From assembly GCA_030762175.1 (NCBI GenBank), contig CM060842.1:44706001-44770000 (forward strand): 64,000 nucleotides of DNA, written 5' to 3'. The first letter of the stretch is position 1; every line of letters begins with the position of its first letter. The translations under genes and the position numbers were made by a program. Origin of the DNA: Metallyticus violacea (lineage: Eukaryota; Arthropoda; Insecta; Mantodea; Metallyticidae). Positions 22,101 to 31,098 of this stretch are shown piece after piece. Under the pieces are notes generated by a model. The model worked only from the letters and a program-made list of their open reading frames with translations. It was not told where the DNA came from and made no database searches.

Positions 22101-24708
22101 GTATATAACAATAGGAGTTAGCCCACTACTATTGTTAATTTTGGGAATATGTTGTAGAAAGGGACAGCAAAACCTCTTGGGCACAAAATGATGGTCACTT
22201 TTGACTATGTAAGCCAATCTTATGTTGGTCTCATTTGCTGTATGTTTAGCTCAACTGACATTTGCAGACTTATAAATCAATGCAAGTCCAAATCCCATAG
22301 TCCCCCTTATTTTTTTTTCCAACATAGCCACACAGTTTATATAGTTTATAGTTTTTAGGTTCGCTTATAAATTGTCTGTTTCACCACATTTCATGCATGT
22401 AATGGTAATTTTTTTTAATGGTGTTTAACGTCCATTTTTACTACTGAGGCACCACAGGCAGTGAACCCTGGAGATACATGAAATGACATATTGGGAAAGT
22501 TTTTTTAAGGAAGGAAACGTTCCAGGTCTAAGTTTAGGGTACTTCCCCAACATTCGCCAGTTATGAGGACTAAGGAAAACCTGGAAAAAAAACCTCAGTC
22601 AGGGAGGACGGTCCTGGCAGGATTCGAATGCCACACCTCCCACTCGCAAGTCTGGGCCTTAACGACCTCGGCCACCAGTGGCAGTTATAATGGTAATGAA
22701 TTATGGCTTCATGAAAATTAATTGGTTTTCATGATTCTGTTTTTTTCATATTGTTTAATGTTTTCTTCCACTCAGAAGTGAAAAATAGATGTTCACTTTC
22801 TTTTATAATAATTTCTTTGTTTTATTAATATCTTTCCTCAAACTAAGGTGAAATATGCCATCCTATTTGCTCATAATACTTAGGTTTTTTTTTCCCCCTT
22901 TCAGAAGTGGGAAAATTCTTCTGCATTTTTTAAACTTTCTTATCTTAAACATTTAAATTTGCACTATGCACTGCAACTCAAATAAGAAATAATGGATATG
23001 TCACTATATATTTCATAGCAGTACCTTGTTATTTCATAATTTTAAAACATTTTTATTTATTTATATACAGGATTATACTTAAGTTTCCTAAACCCTTTTA
23101 TGGTTTTTTATTAATTTTTAGGCTCAAACTGGATTGTACAGATAATTTAAGCAGTAAAAACCAAAAACAATGATAAAAAAATTAATGAGATTCAAACCTG
23201 GCTATCTTTCCTGGGAACAACTGCAGCTTAGTTATGTACTACTACACTGCAGAGTAATAGCAAATTTTCTCCCAACACTTGTTCCATTTATCACATAGAA
23301 GCTGCAAACCAAAAGTTTGCCACATCAAACTATGTTGCCTTCAATCTGTTTACAATCCTTATAATTTGTGTGGTTGAATTCAGAAATACTCCATATTATC
23401 AGATGGGCATTATTTAGAAACAAATGGAAGACATATATTGCTTTCAGTGAAAGTATCCTTGTGTACAGTCTACTTTTTTGGTAAAGTATGGCAATCTTTT
23501 ATCTAGTGGTATCATATAAAAAACATATTATTAATACTGACAATGCTGTAAAAGAATACTCTTACTGCAATTCAGTAGTATTAATAGCTTTATTTATGGG
23601 AGAAATGTTAAAAAAGTTTTGCTTTGGGAAAGATGCATGAAGGAAATAAATAGTCCTTGCAATTTTGGTCAGATATGATACCCTGTAAAAATTATTAATT
23701 ACTCTTTCTTTTCCAGAAAAGGATCTAGAACAAAAGAATTATCTCATTATTGTATATTTTTGAGTTTTAATATGGTATAATAATGAAGAGATATTTTATC
23801 ATTGTAATAAAAGACTGTGAAAAGGCAGCTGAATATTCTATGCAGCTGATAAATACAAATATGTTTTAAGCACACTATATCTGTTACAGATATCAACTGC
23901 TGTTGTTGAACCATACAACTCGATTTTAACCACTCATACAACATTAGAGCATTCAGATGTTGGATTTCTTGTGGATAATGAGGCCATATATGATATCTGC
24001 CAAAGGAATCTTGATATTGATAGACCAACATACACTAATCTTAATCGCTTGATGGGTCAGGTTGCATCTTCTATTACAGCTTCCCTCCGTTTTGATGGTG
24101 CCCTCAATGTGGATTTACTTGAGTTTCAGACAAATCTGGTTCCATATCCCCGCATTCATTATCCTTTAGTTGCATATTCTCCCATTATTTCTGCAGAAAA
24201 AGCCTATCATGAGCAGCTCACAGTACGGGACATAACAGGCAACTGTTTTGAACCAGCAAACCAAATGGTTAAATGTGACCCTCGTCATGGAAAATATATG
24301 TCATGTTGTCTGTTATATCGAGGTGACGTAGTGCCCAAGGATGTAAATTATTCTATTAGCACCATAAAATCGCAGCACTCTATCCAGTTTGTGGACTGGT
24401 GCCCTACAGGATTCAAAGTTGGTATTAACTACCAGCCACCTACAGTAGTGCCTGGAGGAGATCTTGCCAAAGTCCAGAGAGCTGTGTGTATGCTAGCAAA
24501 CACTACAGCAATAGCAGAAGCATGGCGACGTCTAAATCACAAGTTTGACCTAATGTATTCCAAGAGAGCCTTTGTTCACTGGTTTGTTGGTGAAGGAATG
24601 GAGGAAGGAGAGTTCTCTGAAGCACGCGAGGATCTTGCAGCATTAGAAAAAGATTATGAAGAAGTTGCAACAGATTCTATTGAACAAGAAGGTGAAGGAG
24701 AGTACTAA
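7426..24708 (+). CDS. TUBA: Alpha-tubulin, divergent isotype, four coding exons
   Basis: The gene encodes the alpha subunit of the tubulin heterodimer, the building block of microtubules. Coding exons are 7426-7428, 12640-12862, 18327-18628 and 23890-24708. All junctions obey GT-AG, and the frame joins to 448 aa, normal for the family. Residues follow standard numbering: K40 (acetylation site) in MPSDK, the GGGTGSG nucleotide loop at 142-148, E254 in LLEFQTN (GTP-hydrolysis Glu acting on beta), and a C-terminal acidic tail ending EGEGEY, so the detyrosination Tyr is present. The N-terminal MREC, known for autoregulation of tubulin mRNA, is split by intron 1. Many positions differ from typical insect alpha-tubulin (for example [39 protein letters not shown]), which suggests a tissue-restricted or divergent paralogue. 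No frame break is seen, so it is probably functional. Introns of 5.2-5.5 kb are filled with mobile-element relics. Confidence 0.93.
8088..8378 (+). mobile_element. SINE-A copy 1 (tRNA-derived)
   Basis: It has a tRNA-like head with B box GGTTCAAACCC, then the family body (CGATGGA, TTTTCGGGCGTAAAAAT, ACATTTACG, GAGGCCTCTGAGCAAAATTTG) and a tail GAGCGTCCATAAATAAAT. It abuts a Penelope-like reverse-transcriptase relic on the opposite strand and appears to be inserted into it. Other copies: 11470, 14218, 39887, 40720, 44501 and 46890. Confidence 0.9.
8380..8895 (-). pseudogene. Penelope-like element reverse transcriptase relic
   Basis: Read on the minus strand, a broken frame gives [11 protein letters not shown], then FWYYYKDDL (equivalent of the catalytic YVDD block), then [16 protein letters not shown] and [15 protein letters not shown]. 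The order (fingers and palm, YxDD, then a phrase like FTxExExNxxLPFLDxxL) is typical of Penelope-like reverse transcriptases. Stops and a changed YxDD show it is dead. SINE-A lies directly at its downstream end. Confidence 0.65.
9000..9420 (+). pseudogene. Penelope-like element GIY-YIG endonuclease relic
   Basis: The + frame shows [15 protein letters not shown] and [12 protein letters not shown]: the IY and YIG strands, a CxxC pair and the conserved Arg helix of GIY-YIG endonucleases found at the C-terminus of Penelope-like elements. A poly-C run at 9190-9202 interrupts the domain. It lies head to head with the reverse-transcriptase relic just to its left, so the two halves are in opposite orientation. 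Confidence 0.65.
10068..10135 (+). repeat. (ATC)n microsatellite
   Basis: About 22 ATC triplets. The apparent poly-serine ORF at 10061-10252 is an artefact of this repeat. Confidence 0.95.
10498..10875 (-). repeat. SINE-E body, minus-strand copy without clear head
   Basis: Its reverse complement matches the body of the tRNA-headed element at 52693-53130: shared phrases include CTGTTACAG, GAAAGTG(C/T)CAG, GGTGGCTTG(C/T)GCTTT and TTTTGTCCTGG. No tRNA-like head was found on its 5' side, so the copy is truncated. Overlapping ORFs on both strands here are incidental. Confidence 0.65.
11470..11765 (+). mobile_element. SINE-A copy 2, strongly diverged
   Basis: Family phrases are recognisable: a B-box-like GGTTCAATCCTGGCC, GGATCGATGGATTTTTTCGG, TTTATGGCA and a tail CTTAAATAAACCAAATAATAAA. 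It lies in intron 1 of the tubulin gene and is older than copies 3 and 7 by its divergence. Confidence 0.85.
12640..12862 (+). CDS. TUBA: Alpha-tubulin coding exon 2
   Basis: The acceptor TTAATTTCAG precedes CGT GAA TGT (R-E-C), and the exon ends ACA GTT TTG G before donor GTATGA. It is 223 nt long, encoding residues 2-75 and the first base of codon 76. It contains K40 and the GGGDDSF segment. An ATG inside the exon can be mistaken for a start, but family alignment shows the frame enters from the acceptor. Confidence 0.95.
13184..13236 (-). ncRNA. Second, mutated hammerhead-like motif
   Basis: The reverse complement of the left arm reads CTGATGA, then TGTGGACAATAGTTACAT, then GGAA in place of GAAA, then CATATGTCC. 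The core GAAA is damaged, so it should be inactive. It faces the motif in the right arm. Confidence 0.45.
13608..13664 (+). ncRNA. Hammerhead-ribozyme-like motif of the Penelope-like relic
   Basis: The core CTGATGA lies at 13618-13624 and GAAA at 13643-13646. Between them is a stem II of about 5 bp (GTGGA/TCCAT, one G-U) with a 7-nt loop. After GAAA, a 3-bp stem III (ACA/TGT) with a 2-nt loop leads to GTC at 13652-13654. Stem I pairs CAG with CTG across the cleavage site, then ATTTA with TAAAT beyond an internal loop. One extra U after CTGATGA makes it imperfect. Very short stem III is a known trait of Penelope-element hammerheads. Confidence 0.55.
14218..14491 (+). mobile_element. SINE-A copy 3 with 13-bp target duplication
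   Basis: ACACTTATATAGC occurs at 14205-14217 and again at 14492-14504, exactly flanking the element. It has B box GGTTCGAACCC, the full family body and a tail ending in AATAAATCAATCAATAA. The first few bases of the head are missing compared with copy 7. It sits in tubulin intron 2. Confidence 0.95.
15860..16980 (-). pseudogene. hAT-like (ZMYM/DUF4371-type) transposase relic
   Basis: Minus-strand fragments include [21 protein letters not shown] (read to 20 residues), [19 protein letters not shown] and, further upstream, [14 protein letters not shown] and [17 protein letters not shown]. The VDETTDI block followed by SQ(Y/L) is typical of DUF4371/RNase-H-like hAT transposases related to ZMYM1. 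Several stops and a SINE-like insertion at 16183-16370 break it. Confidence 0.55.
16183..16370 (+). mobile_element. tRNA-derived SINE (family D) nested in the hAT relic
   Basis: The head TGGTCCAGTGGTAGCATTTG resembles a tRNA D-arm with an A box. CCTAGTTCAATTCC is a B box 40-odd bp downstream. A short unrelated body follows. The element splits the hAT relic reading. Target duplications are not clear (TAAATTGAC versus TAAATTAAAC at the two sides). Confidence 0.55.
17083..17136 (+). repeat. Exact 27-bp tandem duplication
   Basis: The unit starting TCATAGACC and ending TTCACAG is present at 17083-17109 and again, without any difference, at 17110-17136. The identity implies a recent event. Confidence 0.95.
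17500..17910 (+). pseudogene. Non-LTR retrotransposon 3' ORF2 relic
   Basis: Frame-shifted + translations give YNES...YGI(I)FWG-like text, [13 protein letters not shown] and [13 protein letters not shown]. This matches the order of the post-RT region of jockey/CR1-type LINEs: YGIxFWG, then LQKKxIRI, then ELFKxLxILPLP. Several frameshifts and stops. It is in tubulin intron 2. Confidence 0.5.
18178..18216 (+). repeat. (GT)n microsatellite
   Basis: Nearly pure GT dinucleotides about 110 bp upstream of tubulin exon 3. Confidence 0.9.
18327..18628 (+). CDS. TUBA: Alpha-tubulin coding exon 3
   Basis: The acceptor GATGTTTCAG precedes AT GAA ATT CGA, completing Asp76 across the junction. The exon ends GCT CCA CAG before donor GTAATG. 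It is 302 nt, covering residues 76-176, and includes the [17 protein letters not shown] nucleotide-binding core. An upstream in-frame ATG at 18299 belongs to the intron. Confidence 0.95.
19050..19192 (+). repeat. Purine (GA-rich) low-complexity tract
   Basis: About 140 bp of almost only A and G. Serine/leucine-rich minus-strand ORFs here are artefacts of it. Confidence 0.9.
20150..21500. mobile_element. GC-rich foreign block in tubulin intron 3, LTR-like
   Basis: The block is much richer in G+C and CpG than its surroundings. On the + strand a clean TATA box (GGCTATAAAG, TATAAA at 21414-21419) is followed about 60 bp later by AATAAA near 21480, an order seen in LTRs. On the minus strand a 236-codon frame (20718-21428) is rich in Pro, Ala and Thr, with a basic start [16 protein letters not shown] around its residue 64. 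Further open stretches continue in other minus-strand frames down to 20202. No protease, reverse transcriptase or integrase is seen, and no target duplication was found. It may be a solo LTR, a gag-like ORF fragment or another inserted GC-rich sequence. Confidence 0.45.
20718..21428 (-). CDS. Unrecognised Pro/Ala-rich ORF in the GC-rich block
   Basis: 236 codons, the longest unexplained frame of the window that is not a microsatellite. Composition is biased to Pro, Ala, Ser, Thr and Arg. The middle part, [10 protein letters not shown] through [13 protein letters not shown], looks more protein-like than the rest. Its length could simply follow from high GC, which makes stops rare. No domain is recognised. 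Confidence 0.2.
   Translation of the reverse strand: MVPFIAKEGRISASHSSTSPLRSCSLSRTSRVANGQVAPPSQTYRNTHNAALTIPAAATILAEMAKEKNKLKKIASGCPTATDDAAPPALPVLDTPQPAPTSTAVPPDLSPAATNQELRRLINLYNAQQGPQESNGTETEPSRQPSLPPVPASTGNCSAVLHVVRRGILARYVLRAAQRLWPSTFRAVRISLRRHYHRCVLGRNHSQQPHRSVPTNLRYGDDRDCTASPRCYSPHG
22410..22687 (-). mobile_element. SINE-B copy 1 with 10-bp target duplication
   Basis: TAATGGTAAT flanks the element at 22400-22409 and 22688-22697. On the minus strand the head reads GTGGCCGAGGTCGTTAAGGC, close to the A-box arm of Leu/Ser-type tRNAs, then CATTCGAATCC as B box. It ends in GGACGTTAAACACC. It sits in tubulin intron 3, opposite to the gene. Confidence 0.93.
23890..24708 (+). CDS. TUBA: Alpha-tubulin coding exon 4 with stop
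   Basis: The acceptor CTGTTACAG precedes ATA TCA ACT GCT (I-S-T-A). The exon encodes residues 177-448 and stops at TAA 24706-24708. It carries E254, the intermediate and C-terminal helices, the [19 protein letters not shown] kinesin-facing helix and the acidic tail. An ATG at 23971 is internal and not a start. Confidence 0.97.
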   Translation: MSTAVVEPYNSILTTHTTLEHSDVGFLVDNEAIYDICQRNLDIDRPTYTNLNRLMGQVASSITASLRFDGALNVDLLEFQTNLVPYPRIHYPLVAYSPIISAEKAYHEQLTVRDITGNCFEPANQMVKCDPRHGKYMSCCLLYRGDVVPKDVNYSISTIKSQHSIQFVDWCPTGFKVGINYQPPTVVPGGDLAKVQRAVCMLANTTAIAEAWRRLNHKFDLMYSKRAFVHWFVGEGMEEGEFSEAREDLAALEKDYEEVATDSIEQEGEGEY

Positions 24709-24770
24709 ATGTCATGTTAATACCACATATAATCCTGTGATGTGCAATTTTTATTTATATACTAAATAAA

Positions 24771-24832
<62 letters not shown>

Positions 24833-24835
24833 CTC
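24709..24835 (+). terminator. Alpha-tubulin 3' UTR with poly(A) signal
   Basis: AATAAA at 24765-24770 lies 57 nt after the stop codon, giving an expected 3' UTR of under 100 nt. A (TTA)n microsatellite at about 24772-24830 follows directly and may overlap the cleavage region. Confidence 0.6.
24775..24830 (+). repeat. (TTA)n microsatellite
   Basis: About 19 TTA triplets directly after the tubulin poly(A) signal. Confidence 0.95.
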
Positions 24836-24899
24836 ACATGCACACTCACGCATATATATGCATCAGTGGGTTAAGTAACTTGGTTTGTTTTTACCTTAA

Positions 24900-25570
24900 G
24901 ACCTTTTCATTTGGCTTAAATGTATGTATGTAAATCAAGACAAAAAAGTTTTTACTTTAGGGAACAGAGGTAATCCAAGGGAGTGAAATCAGGCAAATAG
25001 GGTGGATGCGGAAGCATTCCAAATCGTTTTGGTCAATATGTTATTAGAGACGCGACTTGAATGCACAGACGCATTGTTATGGTGAAACAATATTTTTTGG
25101 TCTTTCCCAGACGTTTTTTCGCGATTGCTGTCTTCATTCTCTCCAAAAGTGATGTGTATTCTCCAGTAATGGTTTTCCTTTCTCCAAATAGTCAATGAAG
25201 AAAATTCCTTGCGTCCCAAAAAACTGAAGCCATAATCTTTCTAGCGGATGTAACGCATTTCGGAGCCGATTAGCCTTGTGCATTTCATTGCTTAGATATT
25301 AATGAATCCACGTTTCAATCATAGTCACAAAATGCCGTAAAAATCAGTTGCATTCCTCTTAAACATTTCTACATAGTCGGAAGATGTTCGCATGTGATTT
25401 TATTTTACTCCGGAGTGAGCCAAAGCGGCGTAGTTTTTCAATGCTTAGTTAGATGCGCGTGGCCGCGCACTTTCACTTGTCTTGGTTACCATGGACTTTA
25501 ACGATGATCTCTGCCTCACAGCTTATTTTAGATAACGGAACGTCTTCGATGCTCGTTTTGCCACACACGA
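24900..25570 (-). pseudogene. mariner transposase relic
   Basis: Minus-strand frames give FSSLTIW-KENHYWRIH (equivalent of IDYLEKGKTITGEYY), then KILFHHNNASVHSS, the catalytic HxDNAxxH block with Asp replaced by Asn. Upstream, KRGFINI matches the DETWIHH region, and MRYIR-KDYGF matches the K-VMATVFWD region. Stops and frameshifts are frequent. A SINE-A tail fragment follows at 25575-25620. Confidence 0.7.
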
Positions 25571-25574
25571 ACTT

Positions 25575-25620
25575 ATTGAGATGTTAAAGAGCGTCCTTAA
25601 ATAAACAAATAAAAAAAAAC
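25575..25620 (+). repeat. SINE-A tail fragment
   Basis: GATGTTAAAGAGCGTCC followed by TTAAATAAACAAATAAAAA is the 3' end of SINE-A. The head and body are missing, so this is a 5'-truncated copy. Confidence 0.8.
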
Positions 25621-26170
25621 TAGAAACTACATAAGTTGCAACCAGTTCCAATCCTTTGTTTCAAATTAATATAATAGGGAAACGTTTTTGATTTACACTT
25701 GTAATTAGCAAGTTTTATATCTTTTGGTGCAACATATAAGATTTCATTGAGTAACTAAAGCATCATGATCATTTCCAAATGTTTAGATTTTGCTTTGTTT
25801 TGCTATAATTTTAATAATTCAAGAATAAAATTCATAGGGAAAATAAAATGATTTAAATTTTAGTGGCAGATAAACATGCTTCTTTAAAATTCTCAAGTAT
25901 AATAATTTTTTCACATTAATAATTGTCCTATCATGGTACTTTGGAAATGTTACTCAATGGTATCAGAAAATTACAATAAAATCTGCTGCAAAGGGCTTAT
26001 AAAAGCATCAAAATAAAATGTCTTCTAGATAAAAACTTTTACGCTTAGAATCTTAGAATAATACTATACTGAGAAAGATTTTTACTAACATCTAAAAGGT
26101 AAATCACATATTTTATTGTATCGTGTAAAATGGCATTGAAGCAGCTGACAATATACAAGATTATATGAAA

Positions 26171-26375
26171 CTTCAATATTCTCCAAATAAACTGACGTTT
26201 TTAAGTAGTTATTTTGTATCGGGGATTTTCACAGTGAAATATATTATAATATGACAAATTATTGTTACGAAATCACTCGTGACAATACTTTGTCATATTA
26301 TAATATATTTCACGTGAAAATCCCTGATACAAAATAACTACTTAAAAATGTCAGTTTATTTGGGAAATATTGAAG
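26171..26375. mobile_element. Hairpin MITE (near-perfect 87-bp inverted repeat)
   Basis: The arms at 26171-26257 and 26289-26375 are almost perfect reverse complements (differences are only a few bases, such as CGGGGA/CCCTGA and ACAGTGAAA/TTCACGTGA). The 31-bp spacer has its own small hairpin, CGAAATCACTCG. It has no coding capacity. Transcripts across it would fold into a long stem. Outside the arms, TTATATGA recurs on both sides near 26161 and 26385. Confidence 0.85.
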
Positions 26376-26394
26376 ATTCCACAAGATTATATGA

Positions 26395-26605
26395 GTTTGA
26401 ACTTTCTTAGCAGCAAAGAGCCAGATGGAGGATGACAGATGATAACTTTGGCCAAAGAGTTCAAGGGACACTGTGACCTAAGTTTCCTAGGTATTCACTA
26501 AAGAACTGGGGGAAAACCCCTGAAAACTAACCCAGTTGAGAATCAAACCCAGGCCTGCTGTGTGGGAAGCACAGATGCTAGCACTAGATTATGGCAGCAG
26601 TCAAA
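26395..26605 (-). mobile_element. tRNA-derived SINE (family C)
   Basis: On the minus strand the head AATCTAGTGCTAGCATCTG is A-box-like and CTGGGTTTGATTCTC is B-box-like, spaced as in a tRNA gene. The body contains ACCTAGGAAACTTAGGTCAC. No other copy is in this window, so the family assignment rests on the head only. Confidence 0.55.
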
Positions 26606-26609
26606 ATAT

Positions 26610-28059
26610 TACTGATGCAAATAATGCATTTGGAATTTAAATTTAGAAATAAAATATATTGATTGTTGGAAATGTTTCTTTAGGAAATTTTATATTTAGA
26701 AAAAATATTTTTTACAAAGTTATTTTTAGGATAAATGCTATGGGTCACAAAATTGTAATATTATTAACATAATTCCTCACACAATTACTTTCTCTAACTA
26801 TAACAAACTTCCTACAGCAGTTTTTGTATTATACCTAGAATAAAATAAAATATAAAATGTACTAACACCATTTCCTGCTAGGATTAATTATCTGCTGCCT
26901 TTCCATCCAGGGTACATTAGCAGGCTGGGCATAGTTTGAGGAACTATAATTCTACATTAGTGATACAGGACATTGTGTAGATAATTTTTTAGTGGTTGCA
27001 TTAAGCGAGGATAATAATGAATCACCTGGTAGGATGAAAGGCGGGATGAAATGAAATTTCCAGAGAAATCAACTAGATGTAATTTTTTCTGCCACAAATT
27101 CCTTATCAAATGCTAGAATCAAACCGAGTCATACTGGTAAGCAAGTTTAACTGGACATGCAGCCAGAATCTCGCCATTAAGTAGGAATATTGTATGCATG
27201 CTACTATTGATCAAAGTTGTAGAGGGGAAGTTGTCTATCAATGGAGTCAGCTACTGGCATGGTCTTGGCCTCACATGGCTTCAATTCAGCTGCAGAGGCA
27301 GGCCAAAAATAACCCTATATAAGCTATAATATCTCTCCTTGTTCCAATAGCTTGTCATCTATTTAACAATGCACACAATAAAAGCTTTTGATATAGCATC
27401 ATTTATAGTGATTTATACTTTTTAACAAAGCACGTTAGTCTGTTAAGATCTTTTTCTACAACTTTGGGTATTATGATAAAAGAATCAAACCTCTTAAAAA
27501 TAAATGTCAATCAAGGGATCTTTTAATAAATTCAAGCCAAAATAATTTTGGTCTTTCACGCATGTGCCAATAATCTCTTACCCCCCTCCATTTTTATGAA
27601 TAAATGCCTTAAGTTTATCACTTTTAACTTAATCTGTGATGTTTTAAGAACTTAATGTCACCTATAGCTCTTTTTTTCAAACTCACATTCCATAAAGTCT
27701 AAACTCCTGTGTTTCAGGATAGCAGAAATCTAATTTCTGGGCAGCAAGAAGGGTAAGCTTATAAAAATTCATGTAAACATTTTTTGGACATTGTATTATT
27801 TTAAATTTTTTCTGAACTATTTATATTATACATGTTTTGAGCACCTATAGCAATCTAGAATATTTATTAATTTTTTTAAATACGGAAACAAGTATAAGTT
27901 TGTCATTGTAGTGTAACTAAGAAAGCATGGACTCTACTGCAACATTTTTTTTCTGGGACCCCCTTCTCATATATGAGACAAAAATGTGTTGTTTTGCTGT
28001 GCTAACAATGTATATTTCACTTCTATGCATGCCAATGCAACAACAGGCTTACAATTTTT
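26610..28059. other. AT-rich spacer without recognised features
   Basis: No gene, tRNA-like head or transposase block was recognised. Short ORFs such as 27927-28136 have no family resemblance. Confidence 0.35.
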
Positions 28060-28800
28060 CAAATCACCGTTGCTTCATCAACAGTAACTCAGTGGCAAGT
28101 TTCTTGATGTCAATATTCCTGCTTTCGCACTGTTGACAATAGCAGCATTTTCAATTAATAATTTGGCCAGTTCCTTTACTGTTGAAAATTTATAAGTCTC
28201 TTCCATTATAATGAATTGAAAACTAATCAAGAGTGCTCAAGAAAAAACTGAGTCCTACAAGATGATTTTTGCAATTGACAGTTTATTCACATTGAAAAGT
28301 GGGTTTTTGCAGGCTTCTGATCTCAAACAAATCTTCTGAAATCATGTAACTGTTGCATTGAAAAAAGATCTCACATCCTTTCAGTTCGTAGTTATGCTCA
28401 CTTTCCAGTGTAACATGTTATAGCAGACTGATATTGTTTCAATATATTTACAAGAAAAGTCCATTGATTTATACAGCCACATCAACTGTTAAAACAAGCC
28501 AGAAATAATGGAGTTAAGACAGCAATTTTTTATTATAGTTTTAAAGGAAGCAAAGGAAATCTCAAATTCCTGGAAAATAGAACCTGTTTTCAAAAGAAGA
28601 AGGTTAAGCAGTTTTTTGATGAATTGGTAGGTAAGGAATGAATACAGAATGTAGAAAAAAGATTGTCTGGACATAATGTGGCAGCTTAAGGTACGTTTTG
28701 AAACCATGAATGGCCATTTCAGTTAAATGCTCACTGCTCCAGGCATCAAAACTCAGCACCTTAACTGAAAAGAAAATGACCGAAAAAGCCAACACACTTT
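28060..28800 (+). pseudogene. hAT-like (ZMYM-type) transposase relic
   Basis: The + frame reads QKKKVKQFFDELVGKE, then IQNVEKRLSGHNVAA. It resembles the R(K/R)xKRFFDEL...DEx block and the following FRVxVFN region of ZMYM1-like hAT transposases. Upstream text, CFKQA/FLQASDLKQIF, is weak. Stops interrupt it. Confidence 0.4.
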
Positions 28801-30880
28801 GTTATACTGAAAGGAACAAAACTCTATAAGAATATTTTAAATAGTGTTTGAGATGCATGAATTAAATTTTATTCAAAATTGAAATAATGTCTTTATGTAG
28901 GCCTATATTATAGAATGGTTATCTGGGCCCCCCTACATTACGGACCAGTTAGTAACCCTCAGGTTTAATTTATTTTCCTTTAAGGATAAGATTTTCTTCT
29001 TGGTCTAATCTGAGCAATTGACTGCTAATCAGGCCTTGAGTTCACTTAAGATATTTTGCAAATGCATGGGATTTGGTATTAGGTGCAGCTTGTCTCATGA
29101 AAACCAATGTCTGATGAAAAGGTAGCAAATCCTTAAACACATATATAACAATGATCCAAACTTTTTGTTTTGAATATATGATCAGAATGCTATATTTTAA
29201 ACACATTAGCATATTATTAACACAATTTTATACATTATAAAATTCTATATTGTGCATATGTTTCAGAGTTTAAATATACAGGGTGTATAATTAAATAGTT
29301 TACTCATATGTATTGACTTGCAAATGAGTGCATTAAGAGTTATTTCTGCAATCTGTGGGATGCATTTGCCGTAATAGAATTTTTTGGTTTATTCCTTGCA
29401 TTACATTTGCTTATTTTGATAGTAACAGCTTAGATTGTGATATGCTGACTATATAGGCTCTTTGTAGCAAGAGGATGCTATAATTTATGGATGTATCTAT
29501 AGTATATTAGATTTTTAACACTCGCATACTTCTTGAGTCTGAATTGCATTGGTTCATAATGAGCTGGTATAAATTTCTTTTTCTATTTACCAAACATTAA
29601 TTAGAAGACAGTATTTGACTATAAAATGCTGGTGCTGATTAATCCCTACAGATGATTGCCATTTCAAAGAATTACACAATATCTTGAAATTTTGTTTTGA
29701 ACTATCGTAAAACAGTGATTGGGGACAAAATTATTATTTGCTCGTTTTCCTTGATAGTTTTAAACATGTCTTTTAGATCAGCAAGTACCATATTCTATAA
29801 GGGTGCGTGTTACAAATTAAAATTCTAAATTAGTGTAGAGATAACCCTTTTCTAGTAATGTTTATATTTTATTTTGGTAAAAGATAAAGTAGCATACCAA
29901 CTCTACACCTCCAATAAATTTATATTTGAGAATTTTCTTTTTAATAAAGAAAATCATCAGACTGGCTTTCAGCTCTATTACACTCTAAGCTTCTGTAGTG
30001 TAACAACATTAAATGAACAGATACTACAAAAATGGCATTTTGCTACTTCTTGCAGATAGAATAAAAGTTTGTGTTATATCATCAATTTGAAAGATATAGA
30101 ATATGGTTGTTCATCCCCAAATTTTTTGTGTTAGTTATGGATAGCTAAGGCTTCTTAAATGCTTATATGGTTATTTCACACAATCCCAAAACTACTACCA
30201 CAATATTATGCTTACCTCACAACTTTCATGCTGCACCTACCAATAAAATAAAAAAGAAATGCAAATTTTGTATATCAATTGGTACATATTAAAAATGAAC
30301 ATGTTATAAACAATAAATTCCAACAGAATCCTCGGTACATTTTTGTTTTATTTTAAATGTACAGTTGATAATTTAGTCTATACTTATTTCTTCTCACAAA
30401 CATACACCCCACTCCCTAACCAAATCTTACTAGTCTGGAAGTCTTTGGGCCTAAGTGTATTTATTCTATTTAGCAATTAACTTCTTTGATAATAAATACC
30501 AATTTATTCAAAATTTGCACACATTGCAAGTGGTGAGACTATTTTGTTCTCTCTTTGCATGAGAAATATTAGGAAAGGTAGGCATATGATGTTTGAAAAA
30601 AAAAGAAAAAAAAAAAAAGAATGCACGTTAACATTTTTAAAACTGCTCCATTTATTTCTTACAAACATACTCATACATTTTTAAACAGTGTACACACAAT
30701 GAAAAGATTTTAAATCTTCAACATTTCAACAAGGAGTTTAGGTTTTTAGGAAATTTTTCAATACATAAAAAATTTTCAAGCTTATGCTTTTAACAATAGC
30801 TGTATAACATTAAAGATATTTCAAAGTCTAAACACTGTCTAATGCCTTAATAGATGCCACTGGTTACCTCATGGGAGGTA
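28800..30880. other. AT-rich spacer without recognised features
   Basis: No coding or element signal, apart from a phrase TATACAGGGTGTATAATTAA at 29276-29295 that resembles the end of a DNA transposon and a poly-A tract at 30598-30619. Confidence 0.35.
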
Positions 30881-30884
30881 TGAT

Positions 30885-31098
30885 TTAGCTCTGGAATTGG
30901 ATTAGATGCAGCTCTTGAAAGCCTAGTAGATTATATGCTGCAAGTTTTGGCAGATTACAAGAGAGGAATGTATTGTTGGGATAATGAGACAAATCAGCTG
31001 AAGAGGTTGCTCTCTGATCATCATCACACAAAGCCCTTGCTCCACAATCTCCAGCAACTTCTTCCTCCTCCATATCTGCCCAGTGGCATTTTACATTG
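30885..31098 (-). CDS. Possible terminal exon of an unidentified minus-strand gene
   Basis: A frame of about 71 residues begins after an acceptor-like TTTTTATTTATGGAAAG and reads NVKCHWADMEEEEVAG, CGARALCDDDQ, then NLPKLAAYNLLGFQELHLIQ before a stop. Its composition (acidic patch, Cys, little low complexity) is more protein-like than neighbouring frames. No family is recognised, and no matching upstream exon is secure. It may be chance. Confidence 0.25.

Noticed and set aside
23747..24031. Minus-strand ORF of 94 codons over the start of tubulin exon 4
   Set aside because: It overlaps the conserved tubulin exon antisense and extends into intron; no family resemblance.
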